The notes under the pieces: model-generated
What the model was told of the DNA's origin: nothing
The model's input: only the letters and a program-made list of their open reading frames with translations
The model's database searches: none
Shown: in pieces, positions 22,547 to 33,300 of the stretch
Layout of the letters: each line of letters opens with the position of its first letter
Position numbering within the stretch: the stretch's first letter is position 1
DNA from: Tolypeutes matacus
Lineage: Eukaryota; Chordata; Mammalia; Cingulata; Chlamyphoridae
NCBI GenBank assembly: GCA_026826555.1
Contig: JAKSZT010053881.1
Coordinates: 8,053,257-8,117,256 of the forward strand
Direction: 5' to 3'
DNA: 64,000 bases
Translations under genes and position numbers: made by a program

Positions 22547-22991
22547 GTGGGGAGGGGTGCAGATCTGGCTCAAATGGTTGGGCATCCATCTGCCATATGG
22601 AGGGACCTGGGTTCGATCCCCAGGACCTCCCGGTAAAATAGATATATATATATAGAGAGAGAGAGAGAGAAGGCGCACGGACTGCCAGGCTCTGTGTGCC
22701 GGTGAGCCACCAGGCCCCAGGAGCCATGCAGCAAGATGATGACGTAACAGGAGAGAGACACAGGGGAGATACAAGACAAAATGCTCCGAAACCAAGGTGG
22801 CACAGGTGGCAGGACACCTCTCTCCTACATCGGAGGTCTCCAGGATCGAATCCTGGTGAAGACTGGAGGAGGAAGATGAGAAGAGATGGCAGGAAACCGA
22901 CACAGAGAATTGCCCAGCAAATGGACACGAAACAGCAAATGGGGAAGGGGGGGTTAAAATGGATAAAGTAAATAAATAAATCTTTAAAAAA
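22547..22991 (+). mobile_element. Dimeric tRNA-derived SINE
   Basis: Close relative of the SINE at 2,924-3,369, including the B box gggttcgatccc (22,609-22,620), a ta/ga dinucleotide run (22,641-22,670), a second tRNA-like unit with ggatcgaatcc (about 22,843-22,853) and the tail aaataaataaatcttt. It is flanked by aaaaatg at 22,540-22,546 and 22,992-22,998. It sits in the L1 3' UTR. Confidence 0.88.
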
Positions 22992-23290
22992 AAAAATGTA
23001 GGGGATTCCCATATACTCTACCCCCTCCCCCTCCCACACTTTCATCCATTAACAAGATCTTTTGTATGGCACATGATGAACAAATATTGAAGCATTGCTA
23101 CTAACCATGGAATATAGTTTACATTATGGTTTACACTTTGCACTGCACAATTTCATAGGTTTTGACAAAATGTATAGTGGCCTGTATCCATCATTGCAAT
23201 GTCATGCAGAACAATTCCAATGTCCCTAAAATGCCCCATGTTACACCTATTCTTCCCTCCCCCTCCCCTCAGAACCTCTGGTGGCCACTG

Positions 23291-23350
23291 ACTTTACAAG
23301 TTCTTCCATTACTAGAACAATGTTACAAGTTCTTCCATTACTAGAATAAT
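23291..23350. repeat. Short tandem duplication in the L1 3' UTR
   Basis: The stretch starting ttacaagttcttccattact and ending agaa is present twice, about 29 bases apart (about 23,296 and 23,325). The second copy has minor differences at its end. Confidence 0.7.
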
Positions 23351-25812
23351 AAGTCTACTTTAGTCTATAGATGCACTCCCCACTTGTGTTTGCTCATTCC
23401 TCAATCTTGAGGATTTGGGGATGGTGATGTCCATTCCGTGTCCAATTGAGAGGGGTCTTAGATCCCATGGGGCAGATTGATGTAATTGTCTTGCTTACAG
23501 TAGTAGATACTCTCTGTTTTTGGGATGGGCATTGTCCATCATCATCCTTTTGTTAGTTATCCTGGGCTAGTCCGATGAACTGGAGAGTAGGTGTTGGCTG
23601 CAACTCTGCTGAGATTCAAGGTTCAACTCGCACAAGAATAGCCAGAAGATTCAAGTCTCTGGGACACATATTTAATGGGTATAGTGCTAATTATAGGTTC
23701 AAATAAAAGGGGCATAAGAACCATGTGTAAGAAAATTATAAACGAGTCCAACTCTGATACATTGTGGGGGTGGGTTATCATATATTCCAAGGTAAGGCCC
23801 ACTGACAGGGTGCTGAATTCCTGGGGTTGTCTGCTCTGCTTATAGTATCCAGATGTCTCTAGAGCCCTCAGGAATCCCCCTGCTTGGGGCACTGTTTACT
23901 GTGGCAGACAGTGAGATCCTCCTGAGATGTGCATAAGCATAACTTCTGAAATGACCTCCCGACTCACTTTGAAATCTCTTAGCCATAAAAACTCATTTAT
24001 ATTTACAATATTCCTCTTTTGGTCAAGGTCTTTTTGCCAAATGCATCACTAGTTGATGCTTGGTAATAATCTCTCGGTGCCAGGGGGGCTCATCCCCAGG
24101 AGTCATATCCCATGCCAGGGGGAAGGTAGTGAGTTTATATGCTTAATCTGGCTTAAAGAGAGGTCACATTTGAGCAACAAGGAGGCTTTTCAGGAGGTAA
24201 CTCTTAGGCAATATATAATTCTAGGCTAAGTTTCAATTTCACAAGAACGAGGTTCATAAGTACAAGCATCAATATCAAGAGCCTGGCATATTGGTTTGTC
24301 CTCTTTGCTAGGCACTGCCCATGTACTCTAGGGCTTCTTGCCACTCTATTAGAGAATGTAGCAGGACTCCCCAGGATGAGAATTCAATATTCTTTCGGTT
24401 ACTATGTGGGTCTCCACCCACTGAGACAACACCTCATGACCACTTCAACTCATTCATATTACATAGAGGGACCCAGGTAAACCCCTCCCTACACATACCC
24501 TTATCACTGACACACCACACCAGTGATCATTCTACAATCCAAAACCTCCCCAAAAACAAAGCCAAAAAATAAAATTAAATAATAAATAATAAAAATAAAT
24601 AAAATACCAAAAATATGTTTTTGCATTGTATCTTTCATCACCATAAGATCTGTTATCTTTTATGCACAGTGACAATTTCTTCCGCATGTTCCCCCAGTGT
24701 CTTATTTTTTTTTTCACTTGATTTTCAAAGAAACTTTAGGTTACAGAACAGTCACATAGAAAATATAGGGGATTCCCATATACCCCACTCTCTGCCCTTT
24801 CACATTTTCCCCTATTAATAACATCTTACATGAGCATGGTACATTTGTTATAATTGATGAACAAGTATTGAAGCATTGCTGCTCACCATGGTCAATGGTT
24901 TATATTTTGCACCATATGCATTTATAGGTTTTGATGATATGTATAATGGCCTGTATCAGTCATTGCAAGATCATGCAGAACAATTCCAATGCCCTAAAAA
25001 TATCCTATGTTCCATTTATTTTTCCATCCCCCTCCCTTCAGAACCTATGGTAACCACTACGTTTCCATTTTTGAAGAATACGGTTCATAGTTACATGCAT
25101 TAATATTGAATGCTTGACATATTGATCTGTTTTCTTTTATTAGACACTGCCCATGTTCTCAAGAGATTCTTGCCTCTCTAATTGAGAACATAGCAGGACT
25201 CCCAGGATGGGAGCTCAATATTTTCTTGTTTATTATGTGGGTCTCCACCCACTGATATAATATCTTATGACAAGATGATCACTTTCATATTCCATAGATG
25301 CAGGTCCCAGGTGAGCCCTATTCCACATATCCCCCCACCCCTGACACCCTGCTCCAGTAACCCTCCCCCACCATATTTGCCAAAAGAGCATTCTCACCAT
25401 TGTTGCTTTAACCACAGACCTACAAATCCCCAGAGTTCACCTGTTCCTTCCTCCCGCCCTCCTCCCAGTACCCCCCACCCTATTCATCCTCACATTCCAG
25501 CACTATTGACCCCACTCACATCTCTGCACCACTATCACCCCCATCCACTGCCCAACCACCTCCTTCCACCTTATCATAGGTTTTGTCCATACTGAGCATC
25601 AGATCACCACACTCTACTCCCTTTCTGTCTCCTGATAACCTATCTTCCAGACTAGTTCTGTGAGTCTGCTCAATTTGCTTAGGTCATATCAGTGAGGTCA
25701 TGTAATATTTGTCCTCCAGTGAGTGGCTTACTTCACTCAACATAAGGTCTTCAAGATTCATCTGTGTTAACCCACTTGTCAATACTTCATTCTTTCTTAA
25801 AGCTGAATAATA

Positions 25813-26216
25813 GGGAAATAAATGTGGTTCAAGTGATTGGGCCCCTGTCTACCATATAGGAGGTCCAGGGTTCGATTCCCAGAGCCTCCTGGTGAAGGCA
25901 AGCTGGCCTACATAGCAAGCTGGCCTGAGTGGAGAGCTGGCTCACATAGGAGTGCTGGCCCTCATGGAAAGCTGACACAGCAAGGTGACACAACAAAAAG
26001 AGACAAAGAGGAGAGACAATAACAGACACAGCAGACCAGGGAGCTGAGGTGGCACAAGAGATTGAGCAGCCTCTCTCCACTCCAGAATGTCCCAGATCGG
26101 TTCCTGGTACCGCCCAAAGAGAAGACAAGCAGACAGAGAAGAACATACAGTGAATGGACACAGAGAGCAGACAAGGGGGTGGGGGAGAGAAATAAATAAA
26201 TAAATCTTTTTTCAAA
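25813..26216 (+). mobile_element. Dimeric tRNA-derived SINE
   Basis: B box gggttcgattccc lies at about 25,869-25,881. A second tRNA-like unit with 'cagatcggttcctggta' lies near 26,094. A set of 'agctggc' repeats separates them and the tail is aaataaataaataaatctttttt. The 14-bp duplication aaagctgaataata / aaagctgattaata occupies 25,799-25,812 and 26,217-26,230, with one mismatch. It interrupts the antisense L1 ORF2. Confidence 0.88.
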
Positions 26217-26627
26217 AAAGCTGATTAATATTCTATTGTATGTATATACCACAAATTGCTTATCCATTCATCTGTTGGTGGACACTTGGGTTGCTTCCAA
26301 CTTTTGGCAATAGTGAATAATGCCGCTATGAACATTGGTGTGCATATATCTGTTCATGTCATTGTTTTCAATATACCCAGCAGTGCGATTGCTGTATCAT
26401 ATGGCTCTTCGATAGTCAGCTTCCTGAGGAAATACCAACCCATTTTCCACAATGGCTGCGCCATTCTACATTCCCACCAGCAGTGGATGAGGGTTCCCTT
26501 TCCTCCACATCCTCTCCAACAATTGTAGTTCTCTGTTTTTTTAATAGCCACCAGTCTAATAGGCATAAGAGTAAGAGCATCATTTTTTCTTCAGTTACCT
26601 TTGCCTTCTGAAAAGTGACTTGCTATC

Positions 26628-27420
26628 TGGTGCATCGTGGTTACAAACACAGGCTCAGGCACAACCAAGATTTTCAGCAAATGACCACTTTATTGTTCAC
26701 ACAGCATGAAGGGTTCAAAAGAGCAAGGGAAGAGATCCTATCATGGCCAGTCCCTGAGGAGGCCAGCCAGCTGCTATGGTCAGGGTCAGTAGCTCTTCAC
26801 GCATGGCTTTGCATCACAGATAGAGGGACACCCACACTGCCTGAGTGTTGGGTTTTTATACACCGCAGGAGGAGGAACCCTGCCAATGAGCAACAAACAT
26901 TCATCAAGCAACTCCAGTGCCCTGGCAAAGCTGGGGTTGCTTGAGATGTAATGTCTCTCCTGGGCTGCATACAAAATGGAAACATACAAACACTTGCATG
27001 CAAGCAAGCAAAAATGGAAACATACCTAATACCTGCACACAAACAAGCAAGACAGGAAAAGGATGAGGTTAGGCAAAGGCTGGGAGTGTGTCCGTTCTTC
27101 CCAAGCACCTTTCAAGTGCCATGGTGTGGAAGCGCACAGGGGAATGTTGCACATGCAGCAGATTTGTGTCACAGCTGTGGAATCCTGAGTATATGGAATC
27201 CAAATCTTTTATACTGGGCAGTAAGCAAATCTGCCAGAACTTTGCTCTTGAGGGAAACATTATTTTATTATGCTGGGCAATACCCTAAGCTGCCCTCTGT
27301 TCCAGAGGGAGACATTATCTCTATCTTCCAAGGCTATACACTATACAAACATCCCTGAAAATATAGTTCAGAACAAAACATGCAGAAATGTAAAAGGCCA
27401 TGGAGAATCATCTCCCAACA
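26628..27420 (-). repeat. Probable antisense solo LTR of an endogenous retrovirus
   Basis: On the minus strand it begins TGTTGGGAGATGATTC at 27,420, carries a TATA-like tataaaaaccc (about 26,852-26,862) and an AATAAA (about 26,690-26,695), and ends near 26,628. TATA-to-poly(A)-signal spacing is about 165 bases, as in many LTRs. The family is not identified. No retroviral coding sequence is next to it, so it is probably a solo LTR. Confidence 0.6.
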
Positions 27421-27580
27421 ACTGGAAGAGAGAAAAGCCCACAGAATGAGTGAATGGGAACACAAAAAATTAAGATGAAGGAATTTAACTGGGCAGTAAG
27501 TACAGTAAGTGAGGTCTGAGTATTTGATAAAAGAGATGAAAAGAAAGAAGCAGGAGAGGAAAGATCAAACAAAACTATGC

Positions 27581-28116
27581 TGTATCAGTTATCTATTATT
27601 GCATAATAAATTACCCCAGAACTTAATGGCTTAAAACAATAAATATTTATTATCTCATATAGAATCTAGGAGCTGTTTATCTGGGTAGTTCTGGTTCAAG
27701 ATATCTCATGAGGTTGCAGTCAAGATGTTGGTTGGGGCTATAGTCACCCAAAGGCTTCAATGGGCCTGGAGGATCCACTTCCAAGGTAGCTCATTCACAC
27801 ACCTGGCAAGTTAGTGCTAGGTGTTGGCAAGAGGCTTCAGTTGCTCACCACATACACCTCTCCACAGCTGCATGAATGTTCTCATGACATGCATGCCGAC
27901 TTCCCCCAGAGTGATCTAAGAGAGATCAAGGAAGATGCTGCAATGCCTTTCATGATCTAGTCTCAGAAGTTGCACATTGGCACTCCTGTCATAGTCTATG
28001 CATTAGAAACAAATCACTCACTAAATCCAGCTCACACTCAAGGGAAAGGGAATTAAGCTCCATCTCTTGAAGGTAGAGTACCAAAGACTTTGTAGACATA
28101 TTTTAAAACTACTACA
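27581..28116 (+). repeat. Old ERV-L-type LTR (MLT2-like)
   Basis: Starts TGTATCAGTTATC and ends ACTACTACA, with internal phrases typical of old ERV-L LTRs ('gcttaaaacaat', 'ctcacactcaagggaaaggg', 'gtagacatattttaaaa'). Length is 536 bases. Flanking pentamers do not match, as expected for an old insertion. The MLT2 name is from recognition only. Confidence 0.6.
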
Positions 28117-29814
28117 TACTTCGAGTTTATGCATCTGGCATGGGTGGTGGGGTATATCATTAGGTGACAAGAAATAATTTCACTAGTATTATTATTATTA
28201 GTGAGATTGTAGCTGAAACAAGAGACAGGTCTAGGGTGGGATGAGGGAGATGAGCTCTTTGGGTATGATTAAGATAATATACCTAAGTTGCAAGATTTCT
28301 GTAATTGTTTTTTGGTTAAAATTTGTATTTTGTGCTATTTCTTACCTCCTTATCCTATTCCAAGTATCTAGTTTTTGGTACATAGATAAACAATCACAGA
28401 ATTTTGTTTATTTGTTTGTTTGTTTTATTTTGATTAGACCATAGTGCAAGTTGATATTCCCATAGCAGTTTTTAAAAAGCAAGCTCCTGTCCAGACAGAG
28501 GGAAAAAATTGATCCAGATGCTGAGGAGAAAATTGTGTTGAACTCTAACAGAGATCTATTATACTGAGGTTGCAATCAGTTCCTTTCAGAGTCGCAGGGT
28601 TTTTCTGGTCAGGTTAAAGAGTCAAAACCCTCTAATCTACAGCAGAACTCAATTTTCTCCACTGATTTATCACTTCCTACCTTGTTTGTTTATTGTTTAA
28701 TGGTGTTATGATGATTAGATCTGAATTTATGCAGATTGCTCAGACAGTGTAAAAATGAATGAGATTAAAGAAGACCAGGAGGGATTCTACTACAATAGCC
28801 CAAGTAAGAAATAAAAAGCCCAAATGTAGACAGTAGTGTTGAGAATAATAAAAGAAAGAAAATATTCAGGAGAGATATCTGAGATATGATAGTTAGAGCT
28901 TGGTGATTAGAAGTAGCATATGAGGGAGGAGAGAAAAGTGGAGGAAAACTCAAAGATGTCAGGTTTGGGAGATTTAATATATAGTTAGGGTGGCCTCCAG
29001 CTCATCAAGGACTTTCTCGGTTTTAGCACTGAAAGTCCCATGTCCTGGGAAACTCCTCAAATAGGTGTATTTGATCATCCTATGATAGGAATAACATTAA
29101 CTCCAACAGAGAATGCAGGAGAAGGAATATTTTTTGCTGTGGAAAATTAATTCTGTTGTGGACATATTGAATTTAAGGTAACTGCAGAATAGAAAAGGAG
29201 AAACATAAGTTTGTAATGCATGTTTAGAGCACAGTGGAGAGGCTGGGGTTGCATATGAAGAAATGTCAGTCATCAAATGAGAGTTGAAGCCATGTAAGAG
29301 GATGAGAATATACTAGGGAGACTATATAAAGTAAAAAGAAAAGGGAGTTGAGAATAGAATTCCGTTTTTTTGTTTTGTTTTTTTTTTATAAAAACGAGGT
29401 GGGATGGGGGTAGTGGCTTATAAAGGAAGACAACCCACCGAAAGAGACTGAGAGAAGCTTCAGAAAAGTGGGAGAAATAAGAAGTAGTGACTATCTCAGA
29501 AAGCAAGGAAGGGGGCAGTTTTTAGAAGAGTAGAGGAAAGGGCAAAACTGTCAAACGCTGCAGAGGAGTCCACAGGACCTGGAAGTTGGGTCTATTTCTT
29601 GTGGGAATGGGAAAAGGGTTGGTATTAGGAGTAACGGCCCAGAGTGTAAGGAGAGCACTTGCTTAAGGATCCTTAAGGAGGATCACTTCCAGCAGATACA
29701 TGACCACCTGACCCTCTGATAGCTAAGAGAGAAAGACTAGGAATCATCACTTCCAACTCGCTATTTCCAGGCACTGAGAAACTATTCAAACTTTTCTACC
29801 TGCTTTATTTTAAA
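28117..29814. other. No gene seen; unique non-coding DNA
   Basis: Mixed sequence with short low-complexity stretches ('tattattattatta' at about 28,188; T-rich 29,366-29,388). No RNA gene and no frame with recognisable content. Confidence 0.5.
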
Positions 29815-29940
29815 ACAACTAACATTTATTGAAAACCTAGTATGTGCCAAGCACCTTATATTCTTTATCTCATTTAATCCTCAAAACAACCCTATGAGGT
29901 AGGAACTATTATGAATAGTCTCTATTTTGCTCCTTTTCAA
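29815..29940 (-). repeat. MIR SINE fragment
   Basis: The stretch 'catttattgaaaacctagtatgtgccaagcac', 'tctcatttaatcctcaaaacaaccctatgaggtagg' is the well-known 3' part of MIR read in antisense. MIR is an ancient tRNA-derived SINE present in all mammals. Confidence 0.85.
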
Positions 29941-32637
29941 TTTCTCTATATCCTTTTAAAATCTGTAAATGCAAAAACTGAACCATTTTCTACCTGTTAT
30001 GTTCCAATTTCATCCTCCCAGACCTTGAGATTGTTCAGTGTCTCTGGATGCTGAATCTCTATTGTCTACTTTGGTTCCCAAGAATCAAATGAATTTTTCT
30101 AATTTATTAATGTACCTTTGAGTTCCATTCTAATTTTATGAAGTACAATAATCCCTCCCACTTCATGTTAGCTACCAAGTTAGAAAGTCAATCCTTTCTA
30201 AAAGAATGCCTAAATGTGAATGTTCCCAGGCATTCAAATGTTCATAGCTCTTTAAAATTATACTCACAACCTCTGCAGTTGAATAGTTTGCTAATTGCTT
30301 TACGTGGATAACTAAAGTTAACTATTAAATGATAAACTTGTGGATATCAGAAACCAAGCATGATACTTCTTCTGATCCCCTATGACACCTAATATATTAT
30401 TGGGCACCATAGGTATTTATTAATATTTGATGGATGAGTCCTAATACTCACAAATAAAATATGACCAGAGCATGCTTGCACTCTTTGTGATGGTCTCCAT
30501 TTTGTTACCTGGCTAGTACACCAATATTACTCATGTTGTCAGCCACAGAATTAATTTCTATTCTGAATGAAAAAGCAAGACAGAAACAAAATGGAACATA
30601 TGTGGTACTGCCCATTAAAAAACACACACAAATGAATGAATACCCACAAAATGAACGTTTGGTACTGTCTCAAAAGCCTTATTGTGAAAGATTAATACAA
30701 ACTTTAATTTTTGCAATTTTAGAAGCTTCTATATACATTTTCCCTATAATATTGGGAGTAGCAATAATACCATGTCTTCAATACAACAAAAGCTAAAAAA
30801 TCTATATACATGCATATGCTACTTAAAGTTGCATCATACATTTTATAATATATATTCATGTGTATATATAGGTATGCCTATATATAAACAACTAATAAAA
30901 CAGACTCCGTTTTTTGCTTTCTACATTACTCAAATGGAAAAATAATTCAGAGTTACCAATTCTTCTGTAAGGCATGCAGGTCTAGGCTTGTATAACTATG
31001 ATTTCTGCTAACTGGCCACAGCCTAGCATTTTCACACCTTTTTTGTACTAAATGGTTAGAACTGATCACTCCACCAGAAGCTGTCACTGAGACACCTTCA
31101 TTTAAAAATCTTAATAATACATGCAGCAATAGGATTGAATTTTAAAATATGATCCTATTTTTTGCATGCCAGTAAACATTTGCAAATGCCACCTATTCAC
31201 CATTTATACAATTAAGTATACATAAATACCTGTTAAAATTAATGGAATAAAATGTATTCAATTTGTCACATATAATCTATAGATTTCTAATCTGGACAAC
31301 TCTTTGGATAATTACTTGAAAAATTTTAAGGGCTTTAGTTCGCCTCTCTAACTTGATATAAACACACACACACACAACTGTTTGCTGAAGAAAACTAAGG
31401 GTGAGGGGAAGAGAGCACAGGGAGGGAGTAAAACACCAAGCTTTGCTAATAAATACTTCTCAGAAATATCAGCTCCCAATTTACTACTTGTACACAATGG
31501 GCCAGTTGGAACTTGTATGGTGATCCAATTTGCCACAGCTCTTGTTTTTAGTCTTTGTGGAGCTGCTGCGTGAGCACAGTGGGGGCCGCTCCTGCACATC
31601 CCCTGAGTCAATCAGTGGGCTTTTGTTTCCTGCTGGTCAAAAATATCAGGTGGCTTCGAGAGTCTAATTATCAATGAAAAATTAAATTCAATACAGAAAT
31701 GGAGCCACAAGTACCCCTCACCTCACCCTTTCTGTGCCCTCCCCACCCCCAGGTAGCAAGTTATTCTTCAGGATTCCAAAGAGATAGCAGGGGGGAAAAG
31801 CACAGACCTGGGGAAGCAAGCAGAAGGATAGTTGATTTTTACCTTTCTCCCTTTTTTTGGTGAAGGACTGTTTTAATTACCATGGACATTCTTGCAATCA
31901 GCAAGTGCTAGGGATTTTCCTATAAGAGTTATTAAACCAAGCTTATCTCAACATTGCATCAAAGATGTTTCTAACCAAAGTCTCCATCAGAAAGTGAATA
32001 CACAGAGGCATCGAAGAAGGCATATGCTATTCCATAATCCTAATTTAATCATAATCCAAATATGCTCTTTTCTAATGCAGTGAAAGAGTTCTTAACTGTT
32101 CACTAAAGTATATTCTTACCCCTGCTGAATTCATTCCCAGCAGTTCTCAAAGTATGAGGTTAAAAATGCTTGTAACTGCCACTTAATTCGGGGTTTCAAA
32201 GCTTAAGGTAAATACAAGTTCCTCGTTTCACATTCAGAGTCACAGCATAGAATTTGAACCCACCAAAGCAGGTATGGCACAGCTTTAGCTTCCAGCATGT
32301 GTTCTTTTTTAACTCTCTTGTCTTTCAAAAAAGATTGTGCTTCATCGATAAGTGATCGTTTAAGCTTATGATTGGGGGAGTGGGAGGAATTCGGCTATCT
32401 CCAAATATCCATCCTCATTGACCTTTCCCTTGATAGAACACACCTTTAAAAGGTGAATTATTAAACTTAAGACCAAGGGAGGCAAGTCTTCTCATGTTGC
32501 TTAAATACCCTAAATATAGTGCCATCATACATTATTTTTAAAAATCCAACAGAAAGTATTATGATTGACTCACAAATACCATTGAAGTGTGGAGTGTTCT
32601 TCCACATGAGGAACTATCAAGAGATGATATCAACCTC

Positions 32638-32734
32638 AGCAGTACCACATCAGAATTAAAGAATTCTTGAGCAAGGATCAATCTTTCAAATGAACATAAG
32701 GTAAAACCCTAATCATTAGAAATGAGAAAACTCA
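32638..32734 (+). repeat. 97-bp direct repeat, copy 1
   Basis: Begins agcagtaccacatcagaatt and ends aaaactca. It matches 32,803-32,899 with two substitutions ('gagcaagg' here, 'gaataagg' there). The copies are 165 bases apart, start to start. Confidence 0.9.
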
Positions 32735-32802
32735 TTTACACAATTACATGAATTTTACTAATTATTTTTTCTTGGTATCCGAGACAGAATATATGTGTGC
32801 AT

Positions 32803-32899
32803 AGCAGTACCACATCAGAATTAAAGAATTCTTGAATAAGGATCAATCTTTCAAATGAACATAAGGTAAAACCCTAATCATTAGAAATGAGAAAACTCA
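32803..32899 (+). repeat. 97-bp direct repeat, copy 2
   Basis: Second copy of the unit at 32,638-32,734. The 68 bases between the copies are not repeated after copy 2. High identity implies a recent event, and no poly(A) tail or target duplication is visible. Confidence 0.9.
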
Positions 32900-33127
32900 G
32901 ATACCTGTACAAGCCGCAGGAAGATTATTCCTTTCATATACTTCAAACCTATAACAACCAAAGACACATCAAAGACTGTGTTTCTATATGGATACATCTT
33001 TGTTGACGTGGATTAACTAAATGGGTGCAGCTACCTTTTTCGCATCACATTCATTCCTTTATAGTTTAGTGAATGAAATCAATTGTAACAGTAAAATATA
33101 GTTGACTGCACAGAATACCATCATTTG

Positions 33128-33300
33128 GGGAGCAGATATGGCTCGAGCAGTTGAGCACCCACCTCCCATGTGGGAGATCCCAGGTGTGGTTCCCGGTGTC
33201 TCCTAAGGAAAAAACAAACAGACAACAAGCAAAAATAACGAGCAAATAGACAAGGGAGCCATCTCAAGGGGGGGGGGGAATAAAGAAAACCATATTTTTA
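33128..33300 (+). mobile_element. Short tRNA-derived SINE
   Basis: A single tRNA-like head ('gcagatatggctcgagcagttgagc', B-box-like region near 33,184) is followed by a short A- and G-rich tail with an aataaa at about 33,279. It is a shorter relative of the dimeric SINEs in the window. Target duplication is weak (accat). Confidence 0.75.

Larger units (their letters stand above)
22496..26570 (-). mobile_element. 4.1-kb antisense L1 with perfect 18-bp target duplication
   Basis: The duplication gtaagagcatcatttttt occupies 22,478-22,495 and 26,571-26,588. On the minus strand the element runs from distal ORF2 (26,570-25,650) into a long C-rich 3' UTR and ends in an A-rich tail (poly T at 22,496-22,507). 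The 3' UTR text is present twice: once at 24,715-25,590 and again, longer, at 22,505-24,560. It contains two SINEs. The ORF2 part is 5'-truncated and degenerate. Confidence 0.85.
29941..33127. other. Unique non-coding DNA
   Basis: No gene is recognised. AT-rich blocks such as 31,590-31,690 (tcaatca, ctaattatcaatg) and 32,330-32,400 (catcgataagtgatcg) could be regulatory, but conservation cannot be judged here. A 97-base local duplication is listed separately. Confidence 0.5.

Noticed and set aside
25250..25600. Proline-rich 106-codon frame
   Set aside because: It is the C-rich part of an antisense L1 3' UTR, open by composition.
30533..30796. 87-codon open frame with a hydrophobic C-terminal stretch
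   Set aside because: No family recognised, no splice or promoter context, in AT-rich non-coding DNA. Frames of this length occur by chance.
32638..32899. CRISPR-like array
   Set aside because: Only two long repeats with one spacer, in mammalian DNA; a simple local duplication.
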